Below are positions 10,544 to 21,307 of a DNA stretch of 64,000 bases, one piece after another (the stretch's first letter is position 1; the number at the start of each line of letters is the position of its first letter). The stretch is taken from contig JAEQBH010004127.1 of NCBI GenBank assembly GCA_016808115.1, positions 372,001 through 436,000 on the forward strand, given 5' to 3'. A program made the position numbers and the translations under genes. The stretch is from Tetrastigma voinierianum (Eukaryota; Streptophyta; Magnoliopsida; Vitales; Vitaceae). The notes beneath the pieces were generated by a model. It ran no database searches. It was not told where the DNA came from and was given only the letters and a program-made list of their open reading frames with translations.

Positions 10544-11440
10544 TATCAATAATAATGAAACGATGTATACAATCACAATAGGTACCCGGGCTGTATGGCA
10601 TAATATAATGTAGACGCGCCCGCCCACGCAGTCGCAGGTGCCATAGCACAATGCGTGAGTGTCACAGATCGAACAGTAGACGCGCCCACGTAATGTGGCG
10701 CCGCAGCACCAGCGTGAGTGCCGCCGTGACCGATCGTGAGATGTCGCGGATCGACACGTGCCCGCCTAATGCACAGCGTCAGAGTTCAGCGTGAGTGCCG
10801 TCACACTGAACAGAGGTGCCTATTCAATCGCTATTCGTTCTTAAGTAGGCATACAATTATATGTTTTACTGAGCTTGTTATATTGTTCTTAAACACATTA
10901 GCAAATGAGGGCAAGAAACAATGTTTACCCAAAGACCGGATCGCCGAGGCGGCGAGGTACATAACATTTTTCATATAATTTTTATACTTGTACGAACCTT
11001 TTCATTCACTTATTAGGATACTCATTAATCCAATGGATGATTGTTAGAATTAACGGAAGAGAGGAAACCAAAACAGGACTTACAGCTACGCCTAAGCGAA
11101 GCAATGCTACGCTTAGGTGGAGAGGTTCGCCTAGGCGAAGCACTGCTACGCCTAGGCGGACTAGAAAGTGCAGAAATTTTGGCTCAGGTTCGCCTTGGGG
11201 TAGTGACCTCCGCTTAGGCGGAGCTCCACGCCTAGGCATGCACTCCTACGCCTAGGCGTAGGGGTGTCGAGCAGAACGCAGAAATGGCCAGATTTGGCCA
11301 TTTTCACTAGAAATTTCCTTCCAAACCAAAACCAACTCAACTAAAACCCAAAATAAACCATAAAACTCCTCTTGTACCAACCAACAACATTTTTAATAGG
11401 ATTTTTCCTACACAACTTAGACAAAGAGGGATTTATGGTA
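10544..11440 (-). mobile_element. Chromovirus LTR fragment (E family, middle part)
   Basis: Minus-strand order matches the E-family LTR middle: the leader with AGGAAAAATCC, the CGCCTAGGCG palindrome cluster (11090-11260), the CGCCGCCTCGGCG segment near 10940, and the short-hairpin block toward 10600. It breaks at about 10544, near the place where the next fragment also breaks (11441). Confidence 0.6.
11090..11262. repeat. CGCCTAGGCG palindrome cluster in an E-family LTR
   Basis: Perfect 14-bp palindromes lie at 11126-11139 (TTCGCCTAGGCGAA) and 11247-11260 (TACGCCTAGGCGTA). Several one- or two-mismatch relatives lie between them. Equivalent clusters occur in the other E-family LTRs (about 11890-12000, 20420-20540, 24055-24205, 36565-36730) with different degrees of decay. 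Confidence 0.85.
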
Positions 11441-12646
11441 GTCCATACAACTCATATTCTTATCATATAAATATTTGCCTGCATAGACCAAGAATAATGA
11501 AACGGTAGGGACGATCACAACAGATAATTCGAAGGTACCGTACAACACTGAATGTGGTTTCGGGCACTAAACAGACAAGTAAGTTCTCGCCATTACCGAA
11601 ACAGAGTGTCGTAGCACTATGTAGGAGTGTTGTAGCACCGACCGATGTGCCCGCTACATGAAATGTATGTCACATGACTAGACAGAGTGTCAAGCACTAA
11701 TCAGACATGCCTATTCATTCACTATCGGGTCTTAGGCAAGCACACAATTATATGTATTTCAGAGCATTTGATATTGTTCTTAATAACATTTATGTGTTTA
11801 TGTAACCCATTACTTTAGGCTTGATAGGGAAAATAAAGCAAAACAGGCAGAGAGAAGGCAAGAAACAAACCTGCTTAGAAGACCTGTCATTGGGAGGCGA
11901 GGGCTCCGCCCAGCGAAGCATCCCTTCGCCCAGCGCGAGCGCATAAGGGCCGAAGATGGTCTCTGCCCGCCTAGGCGACCGTATTCTGCCTAGGAAAAGG
12001 GAGTCGGGCTTGTATAGAGATGACACATTTTTAGCCATTTTCACCAGGTGATTTCCAACCAAAAGAAAACCATAGAAAAACCAACCACAAAACCTAACTC
12101 AAACCAACCAAAAACACATTTATGGAAGAGTTAGGGTTTTCCTAACACACACATAAACAAAGAATGAGTTAGGATAGTTTCCTAACCCTGATGTCTTGAA
12201 AGACTTCAACCAAGCCTTCATTTTCTTCTTTTCCTTCTCTTCTTCCTTTCCTTCCCTTTACTTGAACAAGTAAAGCCTTGAACAAATGGAGAGAAAACAA
12301 CCCAACTTGGTCCTTCTCCCACAAACCGTATGCCCTAGCTCTCCCAAGCCAAAAATGGTGAGAATCCTTATCCTAGAAGACAAGTGTTTGTCTTAAGGTG
12401 ATTTGGCTCACCTTTTTCCCCTTTTTCATTTAGTCATTCTTCTTCATTCTATTTGCAAGTCACTTATAACAAATTCTACAATGGCATACACCCTTTTATC
12501 TTAATGTCCTTTGGGTCCTTAATTGGTAATTTACCAGTTTACCATTTTTCACACTTAGCACTTAAATTTCCGAAAAAAACAAAATTTACTTTTATTATAC
12601 CCTAAACATGTTATAAAACTACTAGGGTATAATATGGGGTGTTACA
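11441..12646 (-). mobile_element. 3' LTR of chromovirus E1, truncated
   Basis: Starts on the minus strand at 12646 as TGTAACACCCCATATTATAC, directly after the E1 polypurine tract, and runs down to about 11441. There the sequence jumps to another E-family LTR fragment. Compared with solo LTR J (2311 bp) it lacks roughly the last 500 bp or more. The J-like blocks are present in order, including the block toward 11470 (CATATAAATATTTGCCTGCA). Confidence 0.75.
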
Positions 12647-12662
12647 ATTCTCCCCCCCTTAA
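12647..12662 (-). promoter_or_regulatory. E1 polypurine tract
   Basis: On the minus strand AAGGGGGGAGAAT lies immediately before the LTR start TGTAACACCCC, and the preceding codons read FEDKILLRGG, as is usual where chromovirus pol runs into its polypurine tract. Confidence 0.75.
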
Positions 12663-13130
12663 CAAAATTTTGTCCTCGAAATTAATACCTGAATTTAAGC
12701 TGCATCGCGGCCCTCATTGTCGATTATGGTTCCCAAGTTGCTTCCTCAATACCGTGGTGTTGCCAAAGTACTTTACCAGAGTGGATCTTTACGCAATCAG
12801 TTTACCACGAGCTAAAATGGCTTTCGTTCTTCATCATAAGTGAAGTCTGACAGAATTTCGTATACATCTCAGATCGACAAGATGTGTGATTCATCAAAAT
12901 AGTACCTCCGAAACATTGAGAAATGGAACACATTATGTAATTTGGCCAACTCCAGAGGGAGGGCAAAACGATAAGCAACTGGTCTAATTATTTCTAAAAT
13001 CTCATAAGGTCCGATAAACCTTGGACTCAATTTCCCTTTCTTTCCAAACCAGAGTATCTTTCTCCATGGTGAATGACCAGAACTTTTGCTGACTGACCAG
13101 AACTTTTTCCTCTGTCTCATTTACTATGTC
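12663..13130 (-). pseudogene. E1 integrase C-terminus and chromodomain
   Basis: The minus-strand frame at 13120-12869 carries the GPY/F-type module (FIGPYEILEIIRPVAYRFALP, LAKLHNVFHFSMFRRY). Further on, at about 12790-12690, another frame reads KVLWQHHGIEEATWEP, the aromatic and EATWE core of a chromodomain. That core binds modified histone H3 tails in studied chromoviruses and steers integration to heterochromatin. Frameshifts separate the blocks. This places E1 in the chromovirus branch of Ty3/gypsy, probably Tekay/Del-like. Confidence 0.8.
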
Positions 13131-13990
13131 AGGACCAATTACTTTATGCTTGTTCAATTCTGTCAAGCATACAAGAGTTCTATATTTCCTGCCATACAAA
13201 GCTTCATAGGAGGGGGCCATACTAATGCTTGACTGATAACTGTTGTTATAGGAAAATTCCATAAGGGGAATATACCTATCCCAACTTCTAGGAAATCTAG
13301 CACACAACCCCGAAGCATGTCCTCTAACACTTGAATCACTCTTTTAGATTGTCCATCTATTTGTGGATGGAAGGCTGTACTAAAATTCAGTCGAGTACCT
13401 AAGACTGATTGTAATTCTTTCCAAACTCGACAGAATCGGATCGCGCCGCACACTATCGATGGTGGAATGCCATGCAACCGAACAATCTCACTCACATGCA
13501 TCTCCGCTAACCGATCCATGGAATAGTCAAGTCGAACTGGTAAGAAGTGAGCAGACTTTGTAAGTCTGGCCGACACTACTCCAAACCGAATCATGTTTCT
13601 TTTAAAGTAGGAAACCGCATACGAAATCCATAGTAATTTTGTCCCACTTCCATTGTGGAATTGAAATGGGATTTAATAGACCTTCCACTTTTTACTTGAT
13701 GTTTAGTTTTTACTTTCTTCTCGACAAGCCGACATTTGGATACATTATTCTCGCTATATCCCTTTCATCCACCAATAGTACTATTTCAAACTCGGGCATC
13801 TTGTTACTCCTGTACATGGTGAATACTTCGTAGATTGACTTTCTATACATCAACTTCTTTTTCAATTCCTGGACATTTGGTACACATAATCTGTTCGTGT
13901 AATAGAGACCTCCTTCTTCTTCTCTCGTAGCATAGTCGTACCTTGTTCCATTTCCGATCAATCGTATCTACTATTGTAACTTCTGACATC
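13131..13990 (-). pseudogene. E1 integrase core, frameshifted
   Basis: Minus-strand frames give, in order, LYYTNRLCVPNVQELKKKLM (start of the zinc-binding domain, about 13905-13850), then RLTKSAHFLPVRLDYSMDRLA and MHVSEIVRLHGIPPSIV (13565-13450), FSTAFHPQIDGQSKRVIQ (catalytic Glu region, 13380-13330) and GIFPLWNFPITTVISQ. E2 carries a closely matching integrase (34545-35400). Several frame changes and damaged zinc ligands make it inactive. Confidence 0.85.
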
Positions 13991-14880
13991 ATTTTTTAGC
14001 ATATATCATCATTTGCTTCAAATAAGGCATAGCTTTTAATTGAGCTAACAAGGCTCCATCAGATGCAAATCTTCATATACAGTGTTTTAGGGACAAAACA
14101 AAGATTGTTTTTCTACTTAAAGCGTCGCCACCACATTAGCTTTTCCTAGGTTGTAATCAACTATGCAATTGCAGTCTTTGAACAACTCTAGCCGCTCGAC
14201 GTTGCCTCAAGTTTAGTTCCTTCCGAGTTAGCAAATACTTAAGACTCTTATGATATGTAAATATTATACATTTTCACCATATAATAGTGTCGCCATATTT
14301 TCAAAGCGAACACTACCACTGCCAACTCCAGATCATGTGTGGGATAATTCTGCTCATGCGGTTTCAACTGTCTTGAGGCATATGCCACCACTTTTCCATC
14401 TTGTATCAATACACATCCTAAACCAATCCTTGAAGCATCGCATATTCTCTACCCCAGAGTAGGCTGAGTTAACACTGGTGCTTCAACCAGTATTTTCTTT
14501 AATTGATCAAAACTCGACTGACATTTGTCATCCCATTCAAACTTCACCCCTTTCCAGAGTAACTTAGTAAGTGTAGATGCTATGACGGAGAATCCCTTTA
14601 CGAACCGTCGGTAATACCCAGTTAAGCCCAAGAAACTTCTCACCTCTTTCACATTTCGAGGAGTTTCCAATTCACAATCGCTTCAATCTTCACAGGGTCA
14701 ACTCTAATACCCTCTATAGACACAATATGGCCTAGGAAATTTACTAATTTCAAGCCAAAATTACACTTACTTAATTTTTCAAATAACTCGTTTTCTCAGA
14801 TTCAACACTCATTTTCAAATGTTGTTCATGTTCGGCATCCTTAGAATACACCATAATATCATCTATGAATTAATTATAAC
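13991..14880 (-). pseudogene. E1 RNase H and end of reverse transcriptase
   Basis: The reverse-transcriptase thumb side lies at 14670-14449 (TPRNVKEVRSFLGLTGYYRRF, FEWDDKCQSSFDQLKKIL). The RNase H part follows at about 14445-14285 (GLGCVLIQDGKVVAYASRQL, YPTHDLELAVVVFALKIWRH). The last block is clean over some 50 codons, in sharp contrast to the damaged stretch that follows to 13990. The palm motif FIDDIMVYSKD is readable near 14870-14840. Confidence 0.85.
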
Positions 14881-15300
14881 CGATCCAAATATGCGGAATA
14901 CCCATTCATCAAGTCCATGAATTCGCCGGGTGCATTAGTTTACTAAAAACTCATAACAGACCATATCTGGGTTCTAAAGGTCACGGACATCAACATCTTT
15001 TACCCGAAGTTGATAATATCCTGATCGCAAGTCAATCTTTGAAAAGATACTTGCTCCTTTCAACTGATCGAAAAGGTCTTCTATTCTCGGAAAGAGATAC
15101 TTATTTTTCATTGTTACCTTATTTATTTGCTGATAATCGATGTACATCCGGAGAGTGCCATCTTTCTTTTTGACAAAAAATCGGGCGCACCCTGCATAAA
15201 CACTCAGGTCCACAAATCTTTGTCCAATAGCGCTCCCGCGAGTCAGTCTTCAAACTCATTTAGCCTTATCTGAGCCATACTAAGCAGGTGCCCTAGAAAT
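14881..15300 (-). pseudogene. E1 reverse transcriptase, N-terminal half
   Basis: The minus-strand frame at 15213-14974 reads FVKKKDGTLRMYIDYQQINK, then PRIEDLFDQLKGASIFSKIDLRSGYYQLRV, the fingers and first palm motifs (catalytic Asp in SKIDLRSGYYQ) of a Ty3/gypsy reverse transcriptase. It breaks off at 14974 in a short damaged stretch before the FIDD motif. It would copy element RNA into DNA in cytoplasmic particles. Confidence 0.85.
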
Positions 15301-15715
15301 AGAGTCAGTTCCGTAAAGCTTCACAGACAGATCTACTTTTCTTCAAAGGAACCCGAGCACTCCTGGGAAACACCTCAGAAATTTTATCACCTAATATCTT
15401 CCAGATTTACTTCATTCTGTAGTCAAGTACCAAAGCCAAAAGGCATCACAACCTTTTCTAAGAAAACGCTTAGGTCAGATAAATAAATTACATTTAACAT
15501 CGGGTCAAGATCTGACACTATGTAGTTATCTCTCGACAAATGTAACAGATTTAAGCACTACTGCTCTCTTAACACAATCAACTATGTACCATGTTCGATA
15601 ACTAATCCATCCCCAAAATCAAATAAAACTCATGAAGCGCAAAGTGCAATTAGATCAACCTGAAACTCTATATCACGGACCATTAGTGACAAATTTATAA
15701 ACTCCTACGACCCCG
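15301..15715 (-). other. E1 pol linker, heavily decayed
   Basis: This lies between protease and reverse transcriptase, where E2 has the FPDVFPEELPGLPPKREVD linker (27032-27090). Here I can see only weak traces of that linker (near 15380-15340), so this part is the worst preserved of the E1 pol. Confidence 0.4.
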
Positions 15716-15993
15716 ACACTATGCCCCTGTGGGACTAAGAATACACGTGTCATATGCCAATTGCTCTACTGATGGCATTTTATCAAACAAGTGCTCGATG
15801 GAGACATAAGAATGTGTAGAACCAGAATCTATCAAAGCATGCATTTTAGTGTCATAGAGAATGAAGTTACCCGCGAGCAACCCTAGACCTCTGGTCTTCA
15901 CTGGTTCTCATACAGAAGTCATCGGGTCAGAGCAGCTAGGGCGATTTATTGTTCCTAATTCAATACTTCTTCTTTGCTGCCTCGAACTACCTC
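15716..15993 (-). pseudogene. E1 aspartic protease and gag C-terminus
   Basis: The minus-strand frame at 15901-15719 contains MHALIDSGSTHSYVS, the aspartic-protease active site (D-S-G-S-T), followed by KMPSVEQLAYD. Upstream, 15990-15905, is a basic Arg-rich gag tail (RGSSRQQRRS). The gag frame is then interrupted by solo LTR J, whose left target copy is 15989-15993. The protease would process the polyprotein. Confidence 0.8.
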
Positions 15994-18304
15994 TGTAACG
16001 CCCCTTCCCCCAACTGCGCCGGGAGCGAGCAACGCCACACGACCGAGACTCTAAAAAACTAATGACATAAATTCTGCCATTAGTTGGGCCCACTTCGAAA
16101 GACACCAATGACATAAAACTTGTAAAACTACCACCGTAGTTATGTTTAATGTCTTGAACATATGCTTGGAGTCCAACTACTGTATTTATACAAGTTCCAG
16201 CTATTACAAAATATCAGATGCATTCCAAAAAACAAAAAACCTACATAAAGTGGATTCCTATGTCAAGTCAAGCTCTCGCAAATGCAAGATGTCTCCGATG
16301 ACCTCTCTTCTAACATCTACACTGGACAAACACCCATGCTGTTTATAGCTTAGTGGAAACAGATAACAACATGACCACAGTGGTCCCTCAATTACAATAT
16401 ACATTTAAAAAAATTCACATATCAGAGTATTCATATCTCCCGTAGGAGTACATAATAGAGATCTCTTAACATAAGGTACCCGTAGGGACACTGCATAACT
16501 GAACTAAATAATGCCTTAGCATCAGAGCTGATTACTTCCGTTTTCTTATGTTTCCTTGTTCAAATACTTATCATATAAATGTTTGCCTTCATAGACCAGT
16601 AACAATGAATGAGAGAGATGCAACACACTAGGTACCCGAAGGTACAGTATAGTACTGAACAGAGATGCTGAAGCACAAATAGAATGTGCTTGCACCACGT
16701 AACAGAAGTGCCGTAGCACTATGCAGGAGTGCCTAGCATTGAATAGAGAGTGTCGAAGCACTAAACAGAGAGTGCCGAAGCACTAAACAGATGTGCCTAT
16801 TCATTCACTATCCGATCTTAAGAAGACCTATAATTATATGTGTTTCAGAGCATTTTACACTGGTCTTATCAATATTCATGTTATACTCTTAAATAATTCT
16901 AAGACTATATTTCCTTTATGCATACCGAAAATGTTCATTTCAACTACAATTTTGACCTAATAAACGAGGTTTTTGTGACAAAGTGTTCTTTTAACACAAT
17001 GTTAATTCCTATGTCTTAAGTTTCCAATGGATCATAATCAAGCTATTTGAACTCTTTAAATTAGGAGGTATGGCCTAAATATTCGAACTACTCGGATGTT
17101 GTCTCATAGAATTTAACTGAATTGCAATTCTATGTTTGAAAATTTTCTTCGGGAACCATAGGACATAATTGTCTATAATTTTTTCATGAAAGTTACTATC
17201 CTAGGTGTCTAGTTTAATTATAATTTTTATTCACCTCTATTTGATCAAGATAACTCAAGATATGGTCCTAAGACTGACTGCCTAAGACGTTCTGTGGATA
17301 ATTGTTCCCTTACTTTGACGAATTTCTGGTAATAATGGGGACTAAATTTTTCTATACTTCCTTCATGAAAGTTGTTCTCCCATATGTCTAGTTTGTACCT
17401 AAATTTGAATAAACAAAACTCAAGTTAAGATTCAAAACAACTGAATTACCTACTGTGGACTGCTCGATAAATTTAACTTCAAACTCATTTCACGGGTCTT
17501 GTGGATAGGAATTCGATCTAGGTCCTTCTAGGAAAATCGTAGCTACGGGTCTTAAATTTCTTAAAAAATTAGGACCATTAAGTTTTTGAGGTCAGGCCAA
17601 GTTATGGCCAAAACAAGAACATAGTGGTCTGGGGACAATTTGGACAGTCAAAGATCTCCCCATAAAACCTTACTTACCTTTTTCACACAAATTGTTCCTC
17701 ATTAGAGGTCACAACTAAAACAGCAACACAACCAACAAAAACAAAAACAGCTGTGGAGAGTTAGGATATTTTTCCTAACATTAATAATTTTAACAAGAAA
17801 GCGAGGTTGAAGAATTTCCTAACTCGATTTCAACACTTCCAACTAAATTCTTCCTTTACTTCACTTCTTCTACTTTTCTAATGATTCAAGTGGAACTCCA
17901 AAAGATGGAGAAATACAACCCAAAATGGATTCTTCTCTCCCAAAACCCGTATGCCCTAGCTCCCAAAACCAAAGCTAAAAAAAATCAGATATTTTCCTTC
18001 TAGAGACAAGTTTGTCTCACTCATATTTTGACTCATATTTTTGGCCCTTGCATTTTAGTCCTTCATCTATACTCAATTTGCAAGTCAACTTATCAAAATT
18101 CTATCTTAACATACAATCTTCTTATCTTACGTCCTTTGAGTCCTTAATTTGACATTTTACCAATTTACCCTTTAAACTTCATTAAAAATCCCAATGATGT
18201 CCTTTTTCACATTTAGCACTTAAATTTCCGAAAAATACGAATTTAAATTTTATTATACCCTAAACATATCGTAAAACTACTAGGGTATAATTTAGGGTGT
18301 TACA
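15994..18304 (-). mobile_element. Solo LTR J (2311 bp) inserted in E1 gag
   Basis: The minus strand starts TGTAACACCCTAAATTATAC at 18304 and ends with GGGGCGTTACA at 15994. The flanks are identical 5-mers: ACCTC at 15989-15993 and ACCTC at 18305-18309. It has no internal region or second LTR, so recombination between two LTRs probably removed the rest. It belongs to the same broad family as its host E1. It supplies the only E-type LTR here with both ends and a perfect target duplication. Confidence 0.92.
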
Positions 18305-19408
18305 ACCTCACCCTCTACCTCTATCACGGGTAGGTGGAGGTACATTTGACCCTCCTTTGCTACTTCCTTGAGGATTTCTAGAACTCCCAGATTCTCGCGG
18401 ACAATTTACTATTAGATGGTCTGTGCTTCCACATCGGATCTTTCCTCTTATCCGGTCGAAGTACCCCTACCGAAACCTGGTGTCATTGTAGGTCCCTACC
18501 ATCTACCTCTAGTAGTAGAGCGCTATGTACTGATTCAACTTGAGACTCTCTTGTTCTTTTACCTGAGGAGGAACCACCTCTGGAGAACTTTCTCTCTGTT
18601 TTTCTTTCCCGACTCATCATTTCAAATTTCTCAATTTTCATAGTCGCTTGCACGAGCTGATATAAATTCACCACTTGCAATGATGTAACAACCCTGAGGT
18701 ACCTTTTTATAGACTCCTTTAGGCCATCCTCTAATTGTCAACATCGGAAAGTTTAAGTAAGAACTGGTTCTTGTGCATACTTACCGAGGCGACTAAACTC
18801 TTTCTCATACTCCGCCACTGTCAGATTCCCCTGTTTCATATTCAGGAATTGCTTCCACTTGATATCTCTGTAATCATCGGTGACATACTTTGTCAAATCT
18901 TTAACAGTTAAGTCCCCAAGAAATTATGAAGTAGTGGATTTCTAGAACTAGCTTCCACCAATCATAAGTTGCACCTTACAGCAGTGAGACTGCACATTTA
19001 GCCATCTCGTTCGTGGGACATTTCACTCGGCCTGCAGCCCTTTCAATTTCAAGCCAAAACTTAGCTTTATCGACTCTTCCAAACTTCAGACCATGGAATC
19101 TCTTCTACTCCATTCTTCTACCTAATCAATCTGAGCTCTAGGCCGTGAGTCGATCAAGACCCCTTGCCATATCCGAGAAATTTTTAACAACGCTTCTGCT
19201 GATTAATGCGCTTCACTTCTAAATTCTACCCAGACAGACAAGAGACTGATGGATCAAGGTCCACAGGATTGACGTTTTCAACTGTTTCCTCCATAGCTTC
19301 TTGGGATTGGTCCGTTCTAGTCAATATACAAAACAAGGACATCTGCATTAAGTCAACACAATACTATGTAGGTACATTTTTAACCTAATAGTTTTCAAGA
19401 AATGCCTA
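18305..19408 (-). pseudogene. E1 gag (Retrotrans_gag type), broken
   Basis: Minus-strand blocks in different frames: KAKFWLEIERAAGRVKCPTN and EMAKCAVSLL (about 19080-18990), ATYDWWKLVLE (18985-18950), KWKQFLNMKQGNLTVAEYEK followed by FSRLGKYAQEP (18880-18770), and YQLVQATMKIEKFEMMSRE, SRGGSSSGKR (18680-18540). These are the plant Ty3/gypsy capsid core and its basic tail. E2 has the matching gag at 25310-26500. The gene is cut by solo LTR J and by frameshifts. Confidence 0.8.
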
Positions 19409-19410
19409 AA

Positions 19411-19426
19411 CCCAGCTCGATACTTC
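19411..19426 (-). promoter_or_regulatory. E1 primer-binding site remnant
   Basis: On the minus strand GAAGTATCGAGCTGGG lies just inside the 5' LTR. It is a decayed match to TGGTATCAGAGC, the site that pairs with the 3' end of initiator tRNA-Met. E2 has the equivalent GGGTATCGCAGC at 25254-25265. Confidence 0.55.
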
Positions 19427-19431
19427 ACTAA

Positions 19432-21176
19432 CTCAACGCCTTCCTCTAGTCATGGCAGTGAGGACGCCTACATAGACAAAGACTTTAACCCGACGGCGAC
19501 AACAAATGGCCCATTTCAACCATAAATTCATAATGACATAAACTTATAAGACTACCACCGTAATGGTGCTTAAAATTGTCCTGCTCATACATTTGAGTCC
19601 ATCTACTTGTATTTACACAAGTTGCATTATCTCAAAAATATTACATTTATATTTTTTTACAACAACACCCGAGGACCTATATCGTATGACTCCTATCAGC
19701 CGTGTTGGCCCTACTGAACGTAGGGATGTCTCCTCTGACACCAGCATCTACACCTGAGGAAACACTCCGTGTTGCTTCTATACCTTGAGCGGAAAACAGA
19801 TAACATATATGACCAATTCTGCGTAGTCCTCACCACAGATATTACTTAAGATAATTCACATATCGAGTATTCATATCTCCCGTAGGGAGTACATAATAGA
19901 TTTTAGGATATAAAATTGTGAGGTACACCATGTAATTTAATCGAGATATGCCTTACCATCAGAGTTGATTACTTTTGTTTTCATGTGGTTCATTATTCAG
20001 ATACTTATCATATAAATATATTCTTGCATAGACTAGTAACAATGAATAGGAGGGACGCAACACTATAGGTACCCGAAGGTACCGCACAAGACGAATGTAT
20101 GTCGAAGCATCAAACGCATGCACGCAACACGAAACAGAGCGCCGTAGAGCACTACGCAGGAGCGCCGCAAAGACTGGACAAACGTGCTCGTCACATGAAA
20201 TGTATGTCGCCGCACTGCATGTGAGTGCCAAAGCACTCCACCGACGTGCCTATTCATTCACTATCGAGTCTTAGGCAAGCACACAACTATATGTGTTTCA
20301 AAGCATTTTATATTGTTCTTAATAACATTTTTGTGTTTATGTAACCCATTATTTAGGCTCGAGTAGAAAATAAAGCAAAACAAAAGTGCATATAAGGCAA
20401 AGAAACAAAGCCCGCCTTAAGATTGAGTCGCCAAGGCGAAGAGCACCGCTTAGCGAAGCATTCCTTCGCTAAGCAGCGCACAAGGGCCGAAGATGGTCTG
20501 GTTCCGCCCAGCAACGCACTCGCCCAGGCGAAGGGCGTCGAGCTTGTACAGAGATGGCACATTTTTGGCCATTTTCACCGAGTAATTTCCAACAAAAACA
20601 AAACCATAGAAAAACCAACTACAAAACCCAACTCAAACCAACCGAAAACACATTTATGGAAGAGTTAGGGTTTTCCTAACACACACATAAACAAAGAATG
20701 AGTTAGGATAGTTTCCTAACTTTGATGTCTTGAAAGACTTCAACTAAGCCTTCATTTTCTCATTTTCCTTCTCTTCCTTTCCTTCCCCTTACTTGAACAA
20801 ATAAAGCCTTGAACAAATGGAGAGAAACAACCCAACTTGGTCTTTCTCCCACAAACCGTATGCCCTAGCTCTCCCAAGCCAAAAATGGTGAGAATCCTTA
20901 TCCTAGAAGACAAGTGTTTAGTCTTAAGGTGATTTGGCTCACCTTTTTCCCCTTTGCCATTTAGTCATTTTTCTTCATTCTATTTGAAAGTCACTTATCA
21001 AAAATTCTACAATGGCATACACCCTTTTATCTTAATGTCCTTTGCGTCCTTAATTGGTAATAACTAGTTTACCTTTTTTCACACTTAGCACTTAAATTTC
21101 TGGAAAATACAAAATTTACTTTCATTATACCTTAAACATGTTATAAAACTACTAGGGTATAATATGGGGTGTTACA
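19432..21176 (-). mobile_element. 5' LTR of chromovirus E1
   Basis: On the minus strand it starts at 21176 (TGTAACACCCCATATTATAC, identical in its opening to the 3' LTR start at 12646). It ends near 19432, just before the primer-binding site. It carries a CGCC-rich palindrome cluster (20420-20540) and the short-hairpin block (20090-20250). The end coordinate is inferred by comparison with J. Confidence 0.8.
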
Positions 21177-21307
21177 GATCCACTATGAGTGGGATAGATC
21201 TGGAACCTAGGTAAGAAAAAATGTTTCATTTAAAAATATTCCCTTTAATCATTTTAAAAGGATACCATTTCAAAATATTGTAAAAAAAAATTGGGTTGAA
21301 GAGGGTC
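21177..21307. other. 131-bp spacer between E1 and E2
   Basis: AT-rich sequence between the two LTR starts, with GATCC next to E1 and GGGTC next to E2. It is the only DNA between two chromoviruses lying start-to-start. No gene or repeat is recognised in it. Confidence 0.6.
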
